A DNA stretch of 64,000 nucleotides from Streptomyces sp. DI166 (lineage in GTDB: Bacteria > Actinomycetota > Actinomycetes > Streptomycetales > Streptomycetaceae). Both the position numbers and the translations under genes were made by a program. The notes under the pieces were generated by a model. The model made no database searches and was not told where the DNA came from. It saw nothing but the letters and a program-made list of their open reading frames with translations. The DNA is taken from contig NZ_FLSP01000001.1 of assembly GCF_900091315.1 (NCBI RefSeq), positions 62,001 through 126,000 of the forward strand, written 5' to 3'. Shown piece by piece: positions 27,160 to 37,643 of this stretch. The stretch's first letter is position 1. The number at the start of each line of letters is the position of its first letter.

Positions 27160-29048
27160 TCCGCTGTCTCCTTGACTGGCTCCTGGACGGCCAGGCTCGC
27201 GCTGATCCGGCCCGCGACCTCCACGGGCGTCAGGCCGATGTCGGCCAGTACCTCGCTGCGCTTGGCGTGCGCGAGGAACTGCTCGGGGATGCCGAAGCGC
27301 CGCACCGGAACATCGACATCGGCGTCACCGAGGGCGAGTGCGACGGCGGCACCCACTCCGGCGGCACGGCTGTTGTCCTCGACGACGGCCACCAGCCGGT
27401 GCCGGGCGGCGAGGCCGGGCAGCTCGGGGTCGACGGGCTTGACCCAACGCGGGTCGACGACCGTGCAGTTGATCCCCCGGGCCTGGAGGAGTTCGGCGGC
27501 CTGGAGGCAGACCGGCGCCATCACGCCGACGGCGACCAGCAGCACCTCCGGGTCGGGGTCACGGCGCAGTACGTCCATGCCGCCGATCCGGTCCAGGGCC
27601 GGGATCTCGGGGCCGACGGTCTCCTTCGGGAAGCGCACCAGGGTGGGCGCGTCGTCCACCGCGACGGCCTCCCTGAGCTGGGCGCGCAGTTGGTCGGCGT
27701 CGCGCGGCGCGGCGATCCTGAGGCCGGGGACGACCTGGAGGACCGACATGTCCCACATGCCGTTGTGGGAGGCGCCGTCGGTGCCGGTGATGCCGGCCCG
27801 GTCCAGCACGAAGGTGACACCGCAGCGGTGCAGGGCGACGTCCATCAGGAGCTGGTCGAAGGCCCGGTTGAGGAAGGTGGCGTACACGGCGACGACCGGG
27901 TGGACGCCGCCGGTGGCCAGGCCCGCCGCGGAGACCGCCGCGTGCTGCTCGGCGATGCCGACGTCCCAGACCCGGTCCGGGAAGCGGGCGGCGAACTTGC
28001 CGAGGCCGACAGGGTGCAGCATGGCCGCGGTGATGGCGACGACGTCCTCGCGCTCCTCGCCGATCCTCACGATCTCCTCGCCGAACACCGAGGTCCAGGA
28101 AGGGCCGTTGGACGGGGCGAGGGGCTCGCAGGTGAGCGGGTCCATCACGCCGACGGTGTGGAAGTGGTCCTCCTCGTGGGCGAGGGCGGGTTCGTAGCCG
28201 CGGCCCTTCTCGGTGAGGCAGTGGATCAGTACGGGTCCGTGGAAGCGTTTGGCGCGGCGCAGCGCGGACTCCACGGCGCCAATGTCGTGGCCGTCGATGG
28301 GGCCGACGTACTTCAGGCCCAGGTCCTCGAAGAGGCCCTGCGGGGCGAAGGCGTCCTTGAAGCCCTTCTTGGCGCCGTGCAGGGCCTCGTAGAGGGTGTT
28401 GCCGATCACCGGGGTGCGCTGGAGGACGTCCTTGCCCCAGGCCAGGACCTGCTCGTAGCTGTCGGTGGTGCGCAGGGTGGCGAGGTGGTTGGCGAGGCCG
28501 CCGATGGTGGGCGCGTAGGAGCGCTCGTTGTCGTTGACGACGATGATCAGCGGCCGGTCCTTGGCGGCGGCGATGTTGTTCAGCGCCTCCCAGGCCATGC
28601 CGCCGGTGAGGGCGCCGTCGCCGATGACCGCGACGACATGCCCCTTCTCGCCCTGCACCTGGCGGGCCTTGGCGAGTCCGTCGGCCCAGCCGAGCGCGGT
28701 GGAGGCGTGGCTGTTCTCGACGATGTCGTGCTCGGACTCCTCGCGCGAGGGGTAGCCGGACAGGCCGCCCTTGCCGCGCAGCTTGGAGAAGTCCTGACGT
28801 CCTGTCAGCAGTTTGTGCACATAGCTCTGATGGCCGGTGTCCCACACGATGCGGTCGACCGGCGACTCGAAGACCCGGTGGAGGGCGATGGTCAGTTCCA
28901 CCACCCCCAGATTGGGCCCGAGATGCCCGCCGGTCCGTGCGACCGCGTGCACCAGGAACTCCCTGATCTCGTCGGACAGTTCCCTCAGCTCCGCCTCGGC
29001 CAGCGCCTTCAGATCGCGTGGTCCCCGGATGTTCTCCAGAATCGTCAC
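27156..29048 (-). CDS. dxs: 1-deoxy-D-xylulose-5-phosphate synthase
   Basis: This 630-aa thiamine-diphosphate enzyme condenses pyruvate and glyceraldehyde 3-phosphate to DXP, the first step of the MEP isoprenoid pathway. It has the N-terminal HxGxxLG ([12 protein letters not shown]), the ThDP motif [16 protein letters not shown], the [15 protein letters not shown] transketolase signature and a C-terminal transketolase domain. GTG 29048 is preceded by AAGGGGG. It lies 26 nt after ispG and overlaps hpnO by 4 nt. Its place here supplies precursors to the hopanoid pathway; a separate housekeeping dxs may exist elsewhere. Confidence 0.96.
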   Translation of the reverse strand: MTILENIRGPRDLKALAEAELRELSDEIREFLVHAVARTGGHLGPNLGVVELTIALHRVFESPVDRIVWDTGHQSYVHKLLTGRQDFSKLRGKGGLSGYPSREESEHDIVENSHASTALGWADGLAKARQVQGEKGHVVAVIGDGALTGGMAWEALNNIAAAKDRPLIIVVNDNERSYAPTIGGLANHLATLRTTDSYEQVLAWGKDVLQRTPVIGNTLYEALHGAKKGFKDAFAPQGLFEDLGLKYVGPIDGHDIGAVESALRRAKRFHGPVLIHCLTEKGRGYEPALAHEEDHFHTVGVMDPLTCEPLAPSNGPSWTSVFGEEIVRIGEEREDVVAITAAMLHPVGLGKFAARFPDRVWDVGIAEQHAAVSAAGLATGGVHPVVAVYATFLNRAFDQLLMDVALHRCGVTFVLDRAGITGTDGASHNGMWDMSVLQVVPGLRIAAPRDADQLRAQLREAVAVDDAPTLVRFPKETVGPEIPALDRIGGMDVLRRDPDPEVLLVAVGVMAPVCLQAAELLQARGINCTVVDPRWVKPVDPELPGLAARHRLVAVVEDNSRAAGVGAAVALALGDADVDVPVRRFGIPEQFLAHAKRSEVLADIGLTPVEVAGRISASLAVQEPVKETAE

Positions 29049-29074
29049 GTCGGGCCCCCTTCGGTCCGTGCTGC

Positions 29075-30232
29075 TCAACTCACGGTGACGGCCGGCTCCC
29101 CCGACTCGACGCCGTCCTGCTCCATCTGTTCGGCGATCTTCATCGCTTCCTCGATGAGGGTCTCCACGATCCTCGACTCGGGCACGGTCTTGATGACCTC
29201 GCCCTTGACGAAGATCTGCCCCTTGCCGTTGCCGGAGGCGACCCCCAGATCCGCCTCCCGGGCCTCGCCGGGACCGTTGACCACACACCCCATGACGGCC
29301 ACCCGCAGCGGCACTTCCATGCCCTGAAGGCCCGCCGTGACCTCGTCCGCCAGCTTGTAGACGTCGACCTGGGCGCGCCCGCAGGACGGGCAGGAGACGA
29401 TCTCCAGACGCCGCTGCCGCAGCCCGAGCGACTCCAGGATCTGGCAGCCGACCTTGACCTCCTCCGCGGGCGGCGCGGACAGCGACACCCGGATGGTGTC
29501 GCCGATGCCGCGGCTGAGCAGCGCCCCGAAGGCGACGGCCGACTTGATCGTCCCCTGGAAGGCCGGGCCCGCCTCGGTGACGCCGAGGTGCAGCGGGTAG
29601 TCGCAGCTCTCGGCGAGCTGCTGGTAGGCGGCGACCATCACCACGGGGTCGTTGTGCTTCACGGAGATCTTGATGTCCCGGAAGCCGTGCTCCTCGAAGA
29701 GCGAGGCCTCCCACAGCGCGCTCTCCACCAGGGCCTCGGGGGTGGCCCTGCCGTACTTCTGCAGCAGCCGCCTGTCCAGCGAACCGGCGTTGACGCCGAT
29801 CCGGATCGGCGTGCCGTGGTCGGACGCGGCGCGCGCGATCTCCTTGACCTTGTCGTCGAACTGCTTGATGTTGCCGGGGTTGACGCGTACGGCGGCGCAG
29901 CCGGCCTCGATCGCCGCGAACACGTACTTGGGCTGGAAGTGGATGTCGGCGATCACCGGGATCTGCGACTTGCGGGCGATGGTGGCCAGCGCGTCCGCGT
30001 CGTCCTGCGTGGGGCAGGCGACGCGGACGATCTGGCAGCCGGACGCGGTGAGTTCGGCGATCTGCTGCAGGGTGGCGCCGATGTCCGACGTACGGGTCGT
30101 CGTCATCGACTGCACCGACACCGGGGCCCCGCCCCCGACCGCCACCGGTCCGACGTCGATCCGCCGCGACACGCGCCGCTCGGCGATCGGCCGGACCGGT
30201 ACCTCGGGTACGCCCAAGGGGATGGCGGTCAT
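29075..30232 (-). CDS. ispG: 4-hydroxy-3-methylbut-2-enyl diphosphate synthase (flavodoxin)
   Basis: This 385-aa [4Fe-4S] enzyme carries out the penultimate MEP step, converting ME-cPP to HMBPP. The cluster ligands Cys281, Cys284 (SCPSCGR) and Cys316, and Glu323 (CVVNGPGE) are present, as is the N-terminal TIM-barrel start [12 protein letters not shown]. It starts 4 nt after hpnH, with GGGAGTGA as ribosome site inside the hpnH end. It pairs with dxs in this operon to boost isoprenoid flux. Confidence 0.97.
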   Translation of the reverse strand: MTAIPLGVPEVPVRPIAERRVSRRIDVGPVAVGGGAPVSVQSMTTTRTSDIGATLQQIAELTASGCQIVRVACPTQDDADALATIARKSQIPVIADIHFQPKYVFAAIEAGCAAVRVNPGNIKQFDDKVKEIARAASDHGTPIRIGVNAGSLDRRLLQKYGRATPEALVESALWEASLFEEHGFRDIKISVKHNDPVVMVAAYQQLAESCDYPLHLGVTEAGPAFQGTIKSAVAFGALLSRGIGDTIRVSLSAPPAEEVKVGCQILESLGLRQRRLEIVSCPSCGRAQVDVYKLADEVTAGLQGMEVPLRVAVMGCVVNGPGEAREADLGVASGNGKGQIFVKGEVIKTVPESRIVETLIEEAMKIAEQMEQDGVESGEPAVTVS

Positions 30233-30236
30233 GGGG

Positions 30237-31259
30237 TCACTCCCGGTTTCCGTTGACGGTCTCGCGCATGGCCCGCAGGGACTCCTTCAGGGAGCCCATG
30301 GTGGCCAGGACGGCGGTGGGCTCGTAGCCGCAGTGCGCCATGCAGTTGGCGCAGCGCGGGTCCTTGCCGCGGCCGTACTTGTCCCAGTCGGTGTCCTCGA
30401 TGAGTTCGCGGTACGTGGGCACGTAGCCGTCGCTCATCAGGTAGCAGGGGCGCTGCCAGCCGAACAGGGAGTAGTTGGGGATCGCCCAGGCCGTGCACGG
30501 GAAGTCGACCTTGCCCTCCAGGAAGTCCAGGAAGAGCGGGGAGTGGTTGAGCCGCCAGCGGCGCCGGTTGCCGCCCGAGAAAGCCTTCTTGAACAGCTCG
30601 CGGGTCTGCTCGACGCCCAGGAAGTGCTCCTGGTCGGGCGCCTTCTCGTAGGCGTAGGCGGGCGAGATCATCATCTCGTCGACCTTGAGGTCGTCGTTGA
30701 GGAAGTTGAGCACCTCGATGACGGTCTGCGGGGTGTCGGTGTTGAAGAAGGTGGAGTTGGTGGTGACCCGGAAGCCGCGCCGCTTGGCCTCCTTGATGGC
30801 CTCCACCGCCTCGTCGAAGACGCCTTCCTTCGCCACGGACTCGTCGTGCCGCTCGCGCAGTCCGTCGATGTGCACGGCGAAGGCGAAATAGGGCGAGGGT
30901 TTGAACTTGTCCATCTTCTTGCGCAGCAGCATGGCGTTGGTGCACAGGAAGACGTACTTCCGCTTGGCCACCAACTGGCGCACGATCTCGTCGATCTGAG
31001 GGTGCATCAGAGGCTCGCCGCCGGCGATGGACACCATCGGCGCGCCGGATTCGAGCACCGCGCCCACGGCCTGGGCGACCGGCATGCGCTGCTTCAGCAC
31101 CCCGGCCGGGTGCTGGATCTTGCCGCAGCCCTCGCACTTGAGATTGCACGCGAACAACGGTTCCAGCTCCACGATCAGCGGGAACTTGTCACGCTTGCGG
31201 AGCTTTTGTTCAGCCAAGTAAGTAGCGACCTTGATGGACTGACGCAGCGGCATGGCCAT
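30237..31259 (-). CDS. hpnH: Adenosylhopane synthase HpnH (radical SAM)
   Basis: This 340-aa radical SAM enzyme adds a 5'-deoxyadenosyl radical to hopene, giving adenosylhopane, the first step of C35 hopanoid side-chain formation. The cluster ligands are Cys38, Cys42 and Cys45 ([11 protein letters not shown]). A second Cys group, [12 protein letters not shown], near residue 310 is typical of the family. ATG 31259 is chosen for the AGGAGGTGAG upstream. It lies 5 nt after hpnG. Confidence 0.95.
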   Translation of the reverse strand: MAMPLRQSIKVATYLAEQKLRKRDKFPLIVELEPLFACNLKCEGCGKIQHPAGVLKQRMPVAQAVGAVLESGAPMVSIAGGEPLMHPQIDEIVRQLVAKRKYVFLCTNAMLLRKKMDKFKPSPYFAFAVHIDGLRERHDESVAKEGVFDEAVEAIKEAKRRGFRVTTNSTFFNTDTPQTVIEVLNFLNDDLKVDEMMISPAYAYEKAPDQEHFLGVEQTRELFKKAFSGGNRRRWRLNHSPLFLDFLEGKVDFPCTAWAIPNYSLFGWQRPCYLMSDGYVPTYRELIEDTDWDKYGRGKDPRCANCMAHCGYEPTAVLATMGSLKESLRAMRETVNGNRE

Positions 31260-31264
31260 CTGGC

Positions 31265-31906
31265 TCACCTCCTGGGGAGCAGCAAAGAACGGTGCCATTC
31301 GTAGAAAGCGGGAAGGACCGACCTGAGCACACGGAACGCCGATATTCCCCCGCGCAAGGTGCCGATCCGGACGAGTTCATGTTCTGGAGCGTCCACGACC
31401 ACCCGTACGGCCGCAACGGGGCGCTCGCCCGCGCGCGCGGCGCGCAGGAGCGTCGCCGCCGACTCCATGTCGACCGCGATTGCGCCGGTCGAAAGCAGAT
31501 CCGACCGTTCCTGACCACGGACCACGTGATCGGAGCCGGTGACCGGCCCGGTGTGCACGGTGCGTCCCGGGACGGCCCGGCCGAGTTCCTTCACCAGCAG
31601 TTCGGTGCCCACACACTCGGTGGTGCCGCGCGGGTCCCGGGTCTCCGCGGCGACGACCAGGTCACCGGGGTGCATCCCGGGTGCCAGTCCCGCGCAGAAA
31701 CCGGTGGCGATCACCGCGGCCCCGGCGAGCGCCGGGTCGGCCAGGGCCCGCTCGACGGCCCGTTCGGCCGCCTTGGGGCCCATGCCCGTACGGACCACGG
31801 TGACCGGCCCGCCGGGCTCGCCGTGACCGCCGGTGCGCAGCGCGAGCCGCTCGATGCCGAGCGCGCAGGCGATCAGCAGCGGAGCCGGAGCGGGCGGTGT
31901 GCTCAT
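31265..31906 (-). CDS. hpnG: Adenosylhopane nucleosidase/phosphorylase HpnG
   Basis: This 213-aa protein of the nucleoside phosphorylase superfamily has GMGPKAAERAVERAL near the N-terminus and AVDMESAA near residue 145, the family's ribose/base-binding glutamate motif. HpnG releases adenine from adenosylhopane to give ribosylhopane. The ATG shares one base with the shc stop (TGATG), so translation is coupled. It is short for the superfamily but normal for HpnG. Confidence 0.9.
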   Translation of the reverse strand: MSTPPAPAPLLIACALGIERLALRTGGHGEPGGPVTVVRTGMGPKAAERAVERALADPALAGAAVIATGFCAGLAPGMHPGDLVVAAETRDPRGTTECVGTELLVKELGRAVPGRTVHTGPVTGSDHVVRGQERSDLLSTGAIAVDMESAATLLRAARAGERPVAAVRVVVDAPEHELVRIGTLRGGISAFRVLRSVLPAFYEWHRSLLLPRR

Positions 31907-33894
31907 CAGCCCCCCTCGGCCCCGGCGAAGGGGTCCCCGTGCACATACCGGCCGAGCGCCGTGAGCGGGAAGACCTGCCGGTAGAGGTGGTAGTTGATGG
32001 AGAAGTCCCAGGGGAAGCCGGTGCCGGTGAAGTACGGCTCGTCCCAGGACCCGTCCTCGCGCTGGGTGGCGGCCAGCCACTCCACGCCGCGCTCGACGGC
32101 CTTGGAGTCCCGCTCCCCCGCCGCGAGCAGCGCCATCAGCGCCCAGGCGGTCTGGGAGGCGGTGGAGGCGCCCCGGCCGCTCCAGCCCTTGGCGTCCCGG
32201 TAGGAGCGCAGGTCCTCGCCCCAGCCGCCGTCGTCGTTCTGGACCGACTCCAGCCAGGCCACGGCCCGGCGCATCGCCGGGTGCGAGCCGGGGATGCCGG
32301 CGGCGGCCAGGGCGGGCACCACCGAGCCGGTGCCGTAGATGTAGTTGACGCCCCAGCGTCCGAACCACGAGCCGTCCGGCTCCTGTTCGGCCAGCAGCCA
32401 CTGGATGCCGCGCCGGGTGCGCGGGTCGTGGGCGAGGCCCTCGACGGCGAGCATCTCCACCACGTGCGCGGTGACATCGGCCGACGGCGGGTCGATGACC
32501 TCGCCGAAGTCGCAGAACGGCAGCCGGTTCGGGAAGGGGCTGGTGTTGTCCACGTCGAAGGCGCCCCAGGCGCCGTTCCTGGACTGCATGCCGAGGTTCC
32601 AGCGCACCCCGCGCCCGATCGCCTTCTCCACCCGCTCCGGGTCGTGGTGTCTGACCCGGCGCAGTGCGAGGACCACCTCAGCGGTGTCGTCGATGTCGGG
32701 GTAGTTGTCGTTGTGGAACTCGAACGCCCAGCCTCCGGGCGGCAGTCCGGGCCGCTTGACGGCCCAGTCGCCGGGCCGCACGATCTGCTCGCCGAGCATC
32801 CAGTCGGCGGCCCTGACCAGTTGCGGATGGTCGGCGGGCAGCCCTGCGTCGGCGAGCGCGATGGTGGCGAGGCAGGTGTCCCAGACCGGGGACTGGCACG
32901 CCTCGATCATCCGGGCGCCGTCCTCGCGCCACACGGCGAAACGGTCCAGCGAGGCCAGCCCCTCGCGGATCACCGGGTGCTGGAGGTCGTAGCCCATCAG
33001 GTGCAGGGCGATGATCGAGTACACCGCCGGGGGCTGGATGCCGCCCCAGCAGCCGTCGTTCTCCTGGCGCTCGATGATCCAGCGGGCGGCGGTGTGCATC
33101 GCGGCCCGGCGCAGCCTGCGCGGGACGACCTTGCGCACCTGGTGCAGCGCCCTGTCCAGGCGCTGGAAGGCGCCGTCCCAGCTCGCGGCCGGGGCGAGCG
33201 GCCGGTCGGGGTTGGGGTGGGCGGGGTCGGTGTGCAGCTCGTCCAGCGGGAAGGGCGCGGGCCGCACCGGCCGCTTGGCGGAGACGATCGTCAGCGGGAC
33301 GATGGTCTGCCGGGCCCAGCAGCCGAAGTCGTAGATGTTGAGCGGCACCCAGCTGGGGAACCAGATCAGCTCGGGCGGGAGTTCGGGCAGGTCCTCCCAC
33401 TTCCACCAGCCGAACAGGGCCAGCCAGATCCGGGTGAAGACCCGGGCGGAGGCGATGCCGCCCCGGCCGCGGATCCACTGGGCCGCGCGCGCCATGTGGG
33501 GTTCGTCGGGCGCGTCCCCGGCCAGCCGCAGCGCGACGTAGGCCTCGATGGTGGTGGAGAGTTCGCCCGGTCCGCCGTAGAAGGTGGCCCAGGTGCCGTC
33601 CTCGCGCTGCTCGCCGCGGATGAACAGGGCGGCGGCGCGGGTGGTCGACTCGTCGAGGATGCCCAGGAACTGACGCAGCAGCAGGTCCTCGGCGTCCATG
33701 GTGACGTTGGTCTCCAGGTCGCCCTTCCACCAGCCCTGGGCGTCCTGCCGGGCCAGCAGGAAGTCGGTGGCCCGGCGCACGGCGCGCACGGCGGCGTCCT
33801 GGACCCCCGCCTCGACGGGAGTGAGGGTGGTTTCGCTGGCCGCGGCAGCGCGGGGCGGCAGGGCCCCGGTGCTTCCGTCGGTCGTCGCTGTCAT
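31906..33894 (-). CDS. shc: Squalene-hopene cyclase
   Basis: This 662-aa membrane-associated class II triterpene cyclase converts squalene to hopene/hopanol in one proton-initiated step. The catalytic DxDD is Asp400-Ile-Asp-Asp403 (PDIDDTAE). At least five QW-type repeats are visible (near residues 96, 277 and three in the last 200 residues). ATG 33894 is preceded by AAGGGGAAG. There is a 117-nt gap to the polyprenyl synthase gene upstream, the largest in the operon, which may hold an internal promoter. Confidence 0.97.
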   Translation of the reverse strand: MTATTDGSTGALPPRAAAASETTLTPVEAGVQDAAVRAVRRATDFLLARQDAQGWWKGDLETNVTMDAEDLLLRQFLGILDESTTRAAALFIRGEQREDGTWATFYGGPGELSTTIEAYVALRLAGDAPDEPHMARAAQWIRGRGGIASARVFTRIWLALFGWWKWEDLPELPPELIWFPSWVPLNIYDFGCWARQTIVPLTIVSAKRPVRPAPFPLDELHTDPAHPNPDRPLAPAASWDGAFQRLDRALHQVRKVVPRRLRRAAMHTAARWIIERQENDGCWGGIQPPAVYSIIALHLMGYDLQHPVIREGLASLDRFAVWREDGARMIEACQSPVWDTCLATIALADAGLPADHPQLVRAADWMLGEQIVRPGDWAVKRPGLPPGGWAFEFHNDNYPDIDDTAEVVLALRRVRHHDPERVEKAIGRGVRWNLGMQSRNGAWGAFDVDNTSPFPNRLPFCDFGEVIDPPSADVTAHVVEMLAVEGLAHDPRTRRGIQWLLAEQEPDGSWFGRWGVNYIYGTGSVVPALAAAGIPGSHPAMRRAVAWLESVQNDDGGWGEDLRSYRDAKGWSGRGASTASQTAWALMALLAAGERDSKAVERGVEWLAATQREDGSWDEPYFTGTGFPWDFSINYHLYRQVFPLTALGRYVHGDPFAGAEGG

Positions 33895-34012
33895 GGCTTC
33901 CCCTTCGTGCAGTGTGCAAGTGGTGCGTCTGCTGTGGGTCCGCCGTCGGCCGGTGCTGGTCTTCCCGCGACACCGGCCGGCGACTACGCGAGGGCTATTC
34001 GACCGATAGTGA

Positions 34013-35146
34013 TCATCTCTTTCGTACGACGACGAAGTCGGCGAGCGCGGTGAACTGCGCCCGCACCCGGTCGGGCATGTCCACGGCGTCGAGGGCTTCG
34101 ATGGCGATGGTGTGCTGGCGGCGCGCCTCGTCGGCGGTCCACTCCCGGCCGCCCGCCTCCTCGATGAGGGCGGCGCGGGCGGCGAACTCCTCCTCGGAGA
34201 AGTTCTCGAAGTCGCTGGCCTTGGCGTCGGCGGCGAGCAGCTCACCCAGCCGCTCGGAGGCGGGTCCGCCCGCCGCGAGCGCGGCGACCACGGGCAGCGA
34301 CTTCTTGCGCTGGCGCAGATCGCTCCAGGTCTGCTTGCCGGTGGACTCCGGGTCGCCCCAGATGCCGAGGAGGTCGTCGACGGCCTGGAAGGCGAGACCG
34401 AGGTGGTAGCCGTACTTCTCCAGGGTGTCCGCGGTGCGGTCGTCCGCGCCGCCGAGCACCGCGCCGATGGAGCTGGCGCAGGCCAGCAGGGCGCCGGTCT
34501 TGTTGCCCTCCATCTCCAGGCACTCCTCGACGCTGACGCGGTCGCGGTGCTCGTAGGAGATGTCCTGGGCCTGACCGTCGATCAGGGCCCGGGTGGCGCT
34601 GGTCAGCCGGCGGGTTGCGCGGCCGGCCTCGACGGTGCCGAGTTCCAGCAGCAGTTCGTTGGCGAGGGCGAACAGGGCGTCGCCGACCAGGATGGCCTGG
34701 GCGGGGCCGTGCACCTTCCACACCGTGTCGCGGTGGCGGCGCTGCTCGTCGCCGTCCATCAGGTCGTCGTGCAGCAGGGAGAAGTTGTGCACCAGCTCCA
34801 CGGCGACCGCGCCGGGGATGCCGACCTCGGGGGCCGCGCCGGTGACCTCGGCGGAGAGCACGGCGAGGGCGGGGCGCACGGCCTTGCCGCCGTCGCCCGC
34901 GGAGGGCCTGCCCTCGGCGTCGATCCAGCCGAAGTGGTAGGCGGAAACGGTGTCCATGGGCGGTGCCAGGCGGTCGATCGCCGCCCGCAGCACCGGGGTG
35001 GCCAGGGTCCGGCCGCGCTCCAGGAGCGCGGTCACGTCCACCGCGGTCTCTGCAGCGGCCTTCGAGGCCGGGGGCACAGTGGGCACAGTCTCTCCTCTTG
35101 TAGCGGTACCGGGGGTGCGGGTGCCTGCCGCGCGCTGATGGAGCAT
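34013..35146 (-). CDS. Polyprenyl (farnesyl/geranylgeranyl-type) diphosphate synthase
   Basis: This 377-aa trans-prenyltransferase elongates DMAPP/IPP; in this operon it most likely supplies farnesyl diphosphate for squalene. The first Asp-rich motif is DDLMD (residues 127-131) and the second is in QAVDDLLGIWGD. ATG 35146 overlaps the hpnE stop (TGATG) with GAGGAGG upstream. GTG 35086 with AGGAGAG is a credible shorter start and gives 357 aa. Product chain length cannot be fixed by eye. Confidence 0.92.
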   Translation of the reverse strand: MLHQRAAGTRTPGTATRGETVPTVPPASKAAAETAVDVTALLERGRTLATPVLRAAIDRLAPPMDTVSAYHFGWIDAEGRPSAGDGGKAVRPALAVLSAEVTGAAPEVGIPGAVAVELVHNFSLLHDDLMDGDEQRRHRDTVWKVHGPAQAILVGDALFALANELLLELGTVEAGRATRRLTSATRALIDGQAQDISYEHRDRVSVEECLEMEGNKTGALLACASSIGAVLGGADDRTADTLEKYGYHLGLAFQAVDDLLGIWGDPESTGKQTWSDLRQRKKSLPVVAALAAGGPASERLGELLAADAKASDFENFSEEEFAARAALIEEAGGREWTADEARRQHTIAIEALDAVDMPDRVRAQFTALADFVVVRKR

Positions 35147-36540
35147 CAGGCCGCCTCCTCGACGTCGAAGAGGTGACGGGGGCGGGGCCGGCCGAGGGCG
35201 CCGAGGGCGGCGTCGGCCGCGCTCACACCGCTGCGGACCGCACTCTCCATGGTCGCGGGCCACCCGGTGGCGGTCCACGCTCCGGCCAGGTACAGGCCGG
35301 GGGCCTTGGTACGGGTGCCGGGCCGCAGCCGCCCGACACCGGGGGTGGGGGCGAACGTCGCCGTGCGCTCCCGGGTCACGAAGAAGTCCTTCACCCCGGC
35401 CTCGCGGGCCAGGGGCAGCAGCCGGGCCAGTTCCGGCAGGTAGCGCTCGCGCAGCCGGGCCACGGGCGCGTCGATGTCGTCGTGCGCGGCGGACTGGGAG
35501 ACCGCCAGGTACTGGCCCTCGCGCAGCCCGGAGGACGCGGTCCGGTCGAACACCCACTGCACGGGGGTGCCGAGGGCGGCGAAGAACGGGGCGCTGAGCA
35601 CCGGCCGGTCGTAGACGACGTGGACGTTCAGGATCGGCGCGGTGCCGATCTCCAGCAGCCGGTCGGGGTCGTCGAGGGCGCCGGCGGGCAGCAGGTCGTG
35701 GGCCTCGCTCTGGGCCACCGCGAGGACGACCGCATCGGCACTCAAGGACTCGCCGGGAACCTGGACGGCCCAACGTCCGTTCTCGTCAGGGGAGATGGAG
35801 GTGACGCGTGTACGGACCTCGGTACGCACGCCCGCGGAGTCGAGCGCCTTGCGGGCCAGCCGGTCGTGCAGTTCACCCAGCGGCACATGCGCCCATCCGA
35901 TGTCGGCCGCGCCCGGGTCGGACAGCAGACCGGTCTTGAACACCATCGCGGCGAGCCCCAGCGAGGCGTCGTCCGCGACCGCGTTGAGGGTGGCGACCCC
36001 GACCAGGTTCCACAGGGCCTCGACGGCGCGCGGGGACTGGCCGTGCGCGGCCAGCCAGCTGCCGAAGTCCTGTTCGTCCAGGGCCGGGTCGTCGAGGTCG
36101 AGCCCCTTCAGCGCGAGCGCGGCACGCCCGACGGCGGCGCGCTCGGTGAGGGAGAGGTGCGGATAGGCGGCGAGGCTGCGCCCCAGATGCAGCGGTACGG
36201 GCAGCGGGTCGCGGCGGATCCTGCCCAGCCGTCGCCCCTCGGGCTTGGCGAGATCGAGAACGGGCACGTCGAGACGATCCTGCAGAGGCGCGAGCGCGCT
36301 CGCCTCGATCCGGTCGAGGAACCAGCGGTACGCGGTGCAGCAGCGCAAGTACACGTGCTGGCCGTTGTCGACGGTGAGGTCGCCGCGCTGGAAGGAGAAG
36401 GCGAGCCCGCCCAGGCGTGGCCTGCCCTCCAGCAGCGTGACCCGCACCCCGGCGTCGGCGAGTGCCAGGGCCGCGGTGATTCCGGCCAGTCCGCCGCCGA
36501 CCACGACGGCGTCGCCGCCGGTTACCTTTCCGTCGGTCAT
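35146..36540 (-). CDS. hpnE: Hydroxysqualene dehydroxylase HpnE
   Basis: This 464-aa FAD-dependent amine-oxidase-fold enzyme has an N-terminal dinucleotide motif VVGGGLAGITAALAL (residues 13-27) and a C-terminal FAD motif LYLAGAWTATGWPATMESAVRSG-like segment. In bacteria HpnC, HpnD and HpnE together make squalene from farnesyl diphosphate; HpnE reduces hydroxysqualene. It overlaps the preceding 46-codon gene by 4 nt and the next gene by 1 nt. Confidence 0.95.
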   Translation of the reverse strand: MTDGKVTGGDAVVVGGGLAGITAALALADAGVRVTLLEGRPRLGGLAFSFQRGDLTVDNGQHVYLRCCTAYRWFLDRIEASALAPLQDRLDVPVLDLAKPEGRRLGRIRRDPLPVPLHLGRSLAAYPHLSLTERAAVGRAALALKGLDLDDPALDEQDFGSWLAAHGQSPRAVEALWNLVGVATLNAVADDASLGLAAMVFKTGLLSDPGAADIGWAHVPLGELHDRLARKALDSAGVRTEVRTRVTSISPDENGRWAVQVPGESLSADAVVLAVAQSEAHDLLPAGALDDPDRLLEIGTAPILNVHVVYDRPVLSAPFFAALGTPVQWVFDRTASSGLREGQYLAVSQSAAHDDIDAPVARLRERYLPELARLLPLAREAGVKDFFVTRERTATFAPTPGVGRLRPGTRTKAPGLYLAGAWTATGWPATMESAVRSGVSAADAALGALGRPRPRHLFDVEEAA

Positions 36541-36677
36541 CGTGCGTCCTCCCCCGAACGGCCGTCGCGGTGCTTGAACGGTGCACGGTCGGCCGTCTCA
36601 GTCAGGGACGCAGGCAGGGCTCGGAGGGTTGCGTACCGTTTCTCCCCGGTCGCGTCACCCTGGACCGGACTGTCCAT
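36537..36677 (-). CDS. 46-aa protein of the hopanoid operon (DUF6380-like)
   Basis: This short gene lies exactly between hpnD and hpnE. Its ATG overlaps the hpnD stop (TGATG at 36679-36675) with GGAGG about 8 nt upstream, and its TGA overlaps the hpnE ATG (ATGA at 36540-36537). The peptide begins MDSPVQGDATGEKRYATL and ends GRSGEDAR. It is hydrophilic, with no membrane segment or cysteine. It resembles what I recall of DUF6380 peptides annotated at this spot in Streptomyces. The double coupling is strong evidence that it is translated. Function unknown. Confidence 0.75.
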   Translation of the reverse strand: MDSPVQGDATGEKRYATLRALPASLTETADRAPFKHRDGRSGEDAR

Positions 36678-37627
36678 CAGGCCCGCCTCCTGACCGCGCG
36701 CCGGTTCACATGGCGGGTGTCCAGACCGGACAGACCGCGCACGGCGACGTACGCCTTCTCGCGCCCCGGCAGCGAGACCCGGCCGCGCAGCACCGCCTCC
36801 GGTTCCCGCTCGATGCGGTCCAGGAGCCGGCGGTAGATCCCGGCCATGGCCGCGACACAGGCGCCGCTGCGCCGGTCGAGCATCGGCAGCAGCCGGTAGC
36901 CCTCGGCGAACAGCGCGCGGGCCCGCCGTACCTCGAAGTGCACCAGGCCCGCGAAGTCGGCGCCCTCGGGCACGGCCGGGGAGGCGAACCCAGTCGAGCA
37001 GCCGAACTTGGCGAGGTCGTCGGCGGGCAGATAGGTACGGCCGCCCTCGGCGTCCTCGCGCACGTCGCGCAGGATGTTGGTGAGCTGCAGGGCGAGGCCG
37101 AGGGTGTCGGCGTACTCCGGTGCCCGCTCGGCGCCGCGCGCCCCGGGCTCGGTGCCGAAGACGCCGAGCGAGAGCCGGCCGATGGCGCCCGCCACACAGC
37201 GGCAGTACACCTTCAGATCGTCCCAGGTCTCGTAGGTCTCGCCGCGTACGTCCATCAGCACGCCGTCGATCAGCTCGTCCAGGCCCTCCAGCGGGATCGG
37301 GAAGACCTCGGCGGCGTGACTGAGCGCGACCGCGACCGGGTCCGTGTCGTCCTCGTCGACCGCGCCCTCGCGGACCCGGGTCAGCAACGCCCGGGTCTCC
37401 TCCAGCCGGGCGATCTTGACGTCGGGGGCCAGGGCTCCGTCGCCGATGTCGTCGACGCGGCGCGAGAACGCGTACAGCGCCGACATCGCGCGGCGCTTCG
37501 GTGTGGGCAGGAGCCTGATCCCGTAGGCGAAGTTACGGGCCTGCTGTCCGGTGACGGCCTCGCAGTAGCTGTAGGCGGCGAGTACCGGTGCGGACGCGTG
37601 TGGTGCCAACTCCACGGTCCGGATCAC
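36677..37627 (-). CDS. hpnD: Presqualene diphosphate synthase HpnD
   Basis: This 316-aa isoprenoid head-to-head synthase has the two metal-binding Asp motifs, DDIGD (59-63) and DVRED (188-192) in NILRDVREDAEGGRTYLP. It condenses two farnesyl diphosphates to presqualene diphosphate. GTG 37627 overlaps a TGA at 37626-37624 that would be the stop of the frame-restored hpnC, giving the usual GTGA coupling. GTG 37615 is an alternative start. Confidence 0.95.
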   Translation of the reverse strand: MIRTVELAPHASAPVLAAYSYCEAVTGQQARNFAYGIRLLPTPKRRAMSALYAFSRRVDDIGDGALAPDVKIARLEETRALLTRVREGAVDEDDTDPVAVALSHAAEVFPIPLEGLDELIDGVLMDVRGETYETWDDLKVYCRCVAGAIGRLSLGVFGTEPGARGAERAPEYADTLGLALQLTNILRDVREDAEGGRTYLPADDLAKFGCSTGFASPAVPEGADFAGLVHFEVRRARALFAEGYRLLPMLDRRSGACVAAMAGIYRRLLDRIEREPEAVLRGRVSLPGREKAYVAVRGLSGLDTRHVNRRAVRRRA

Positions 37628-37643
37628 CCCTCTCCTCGCAGAG

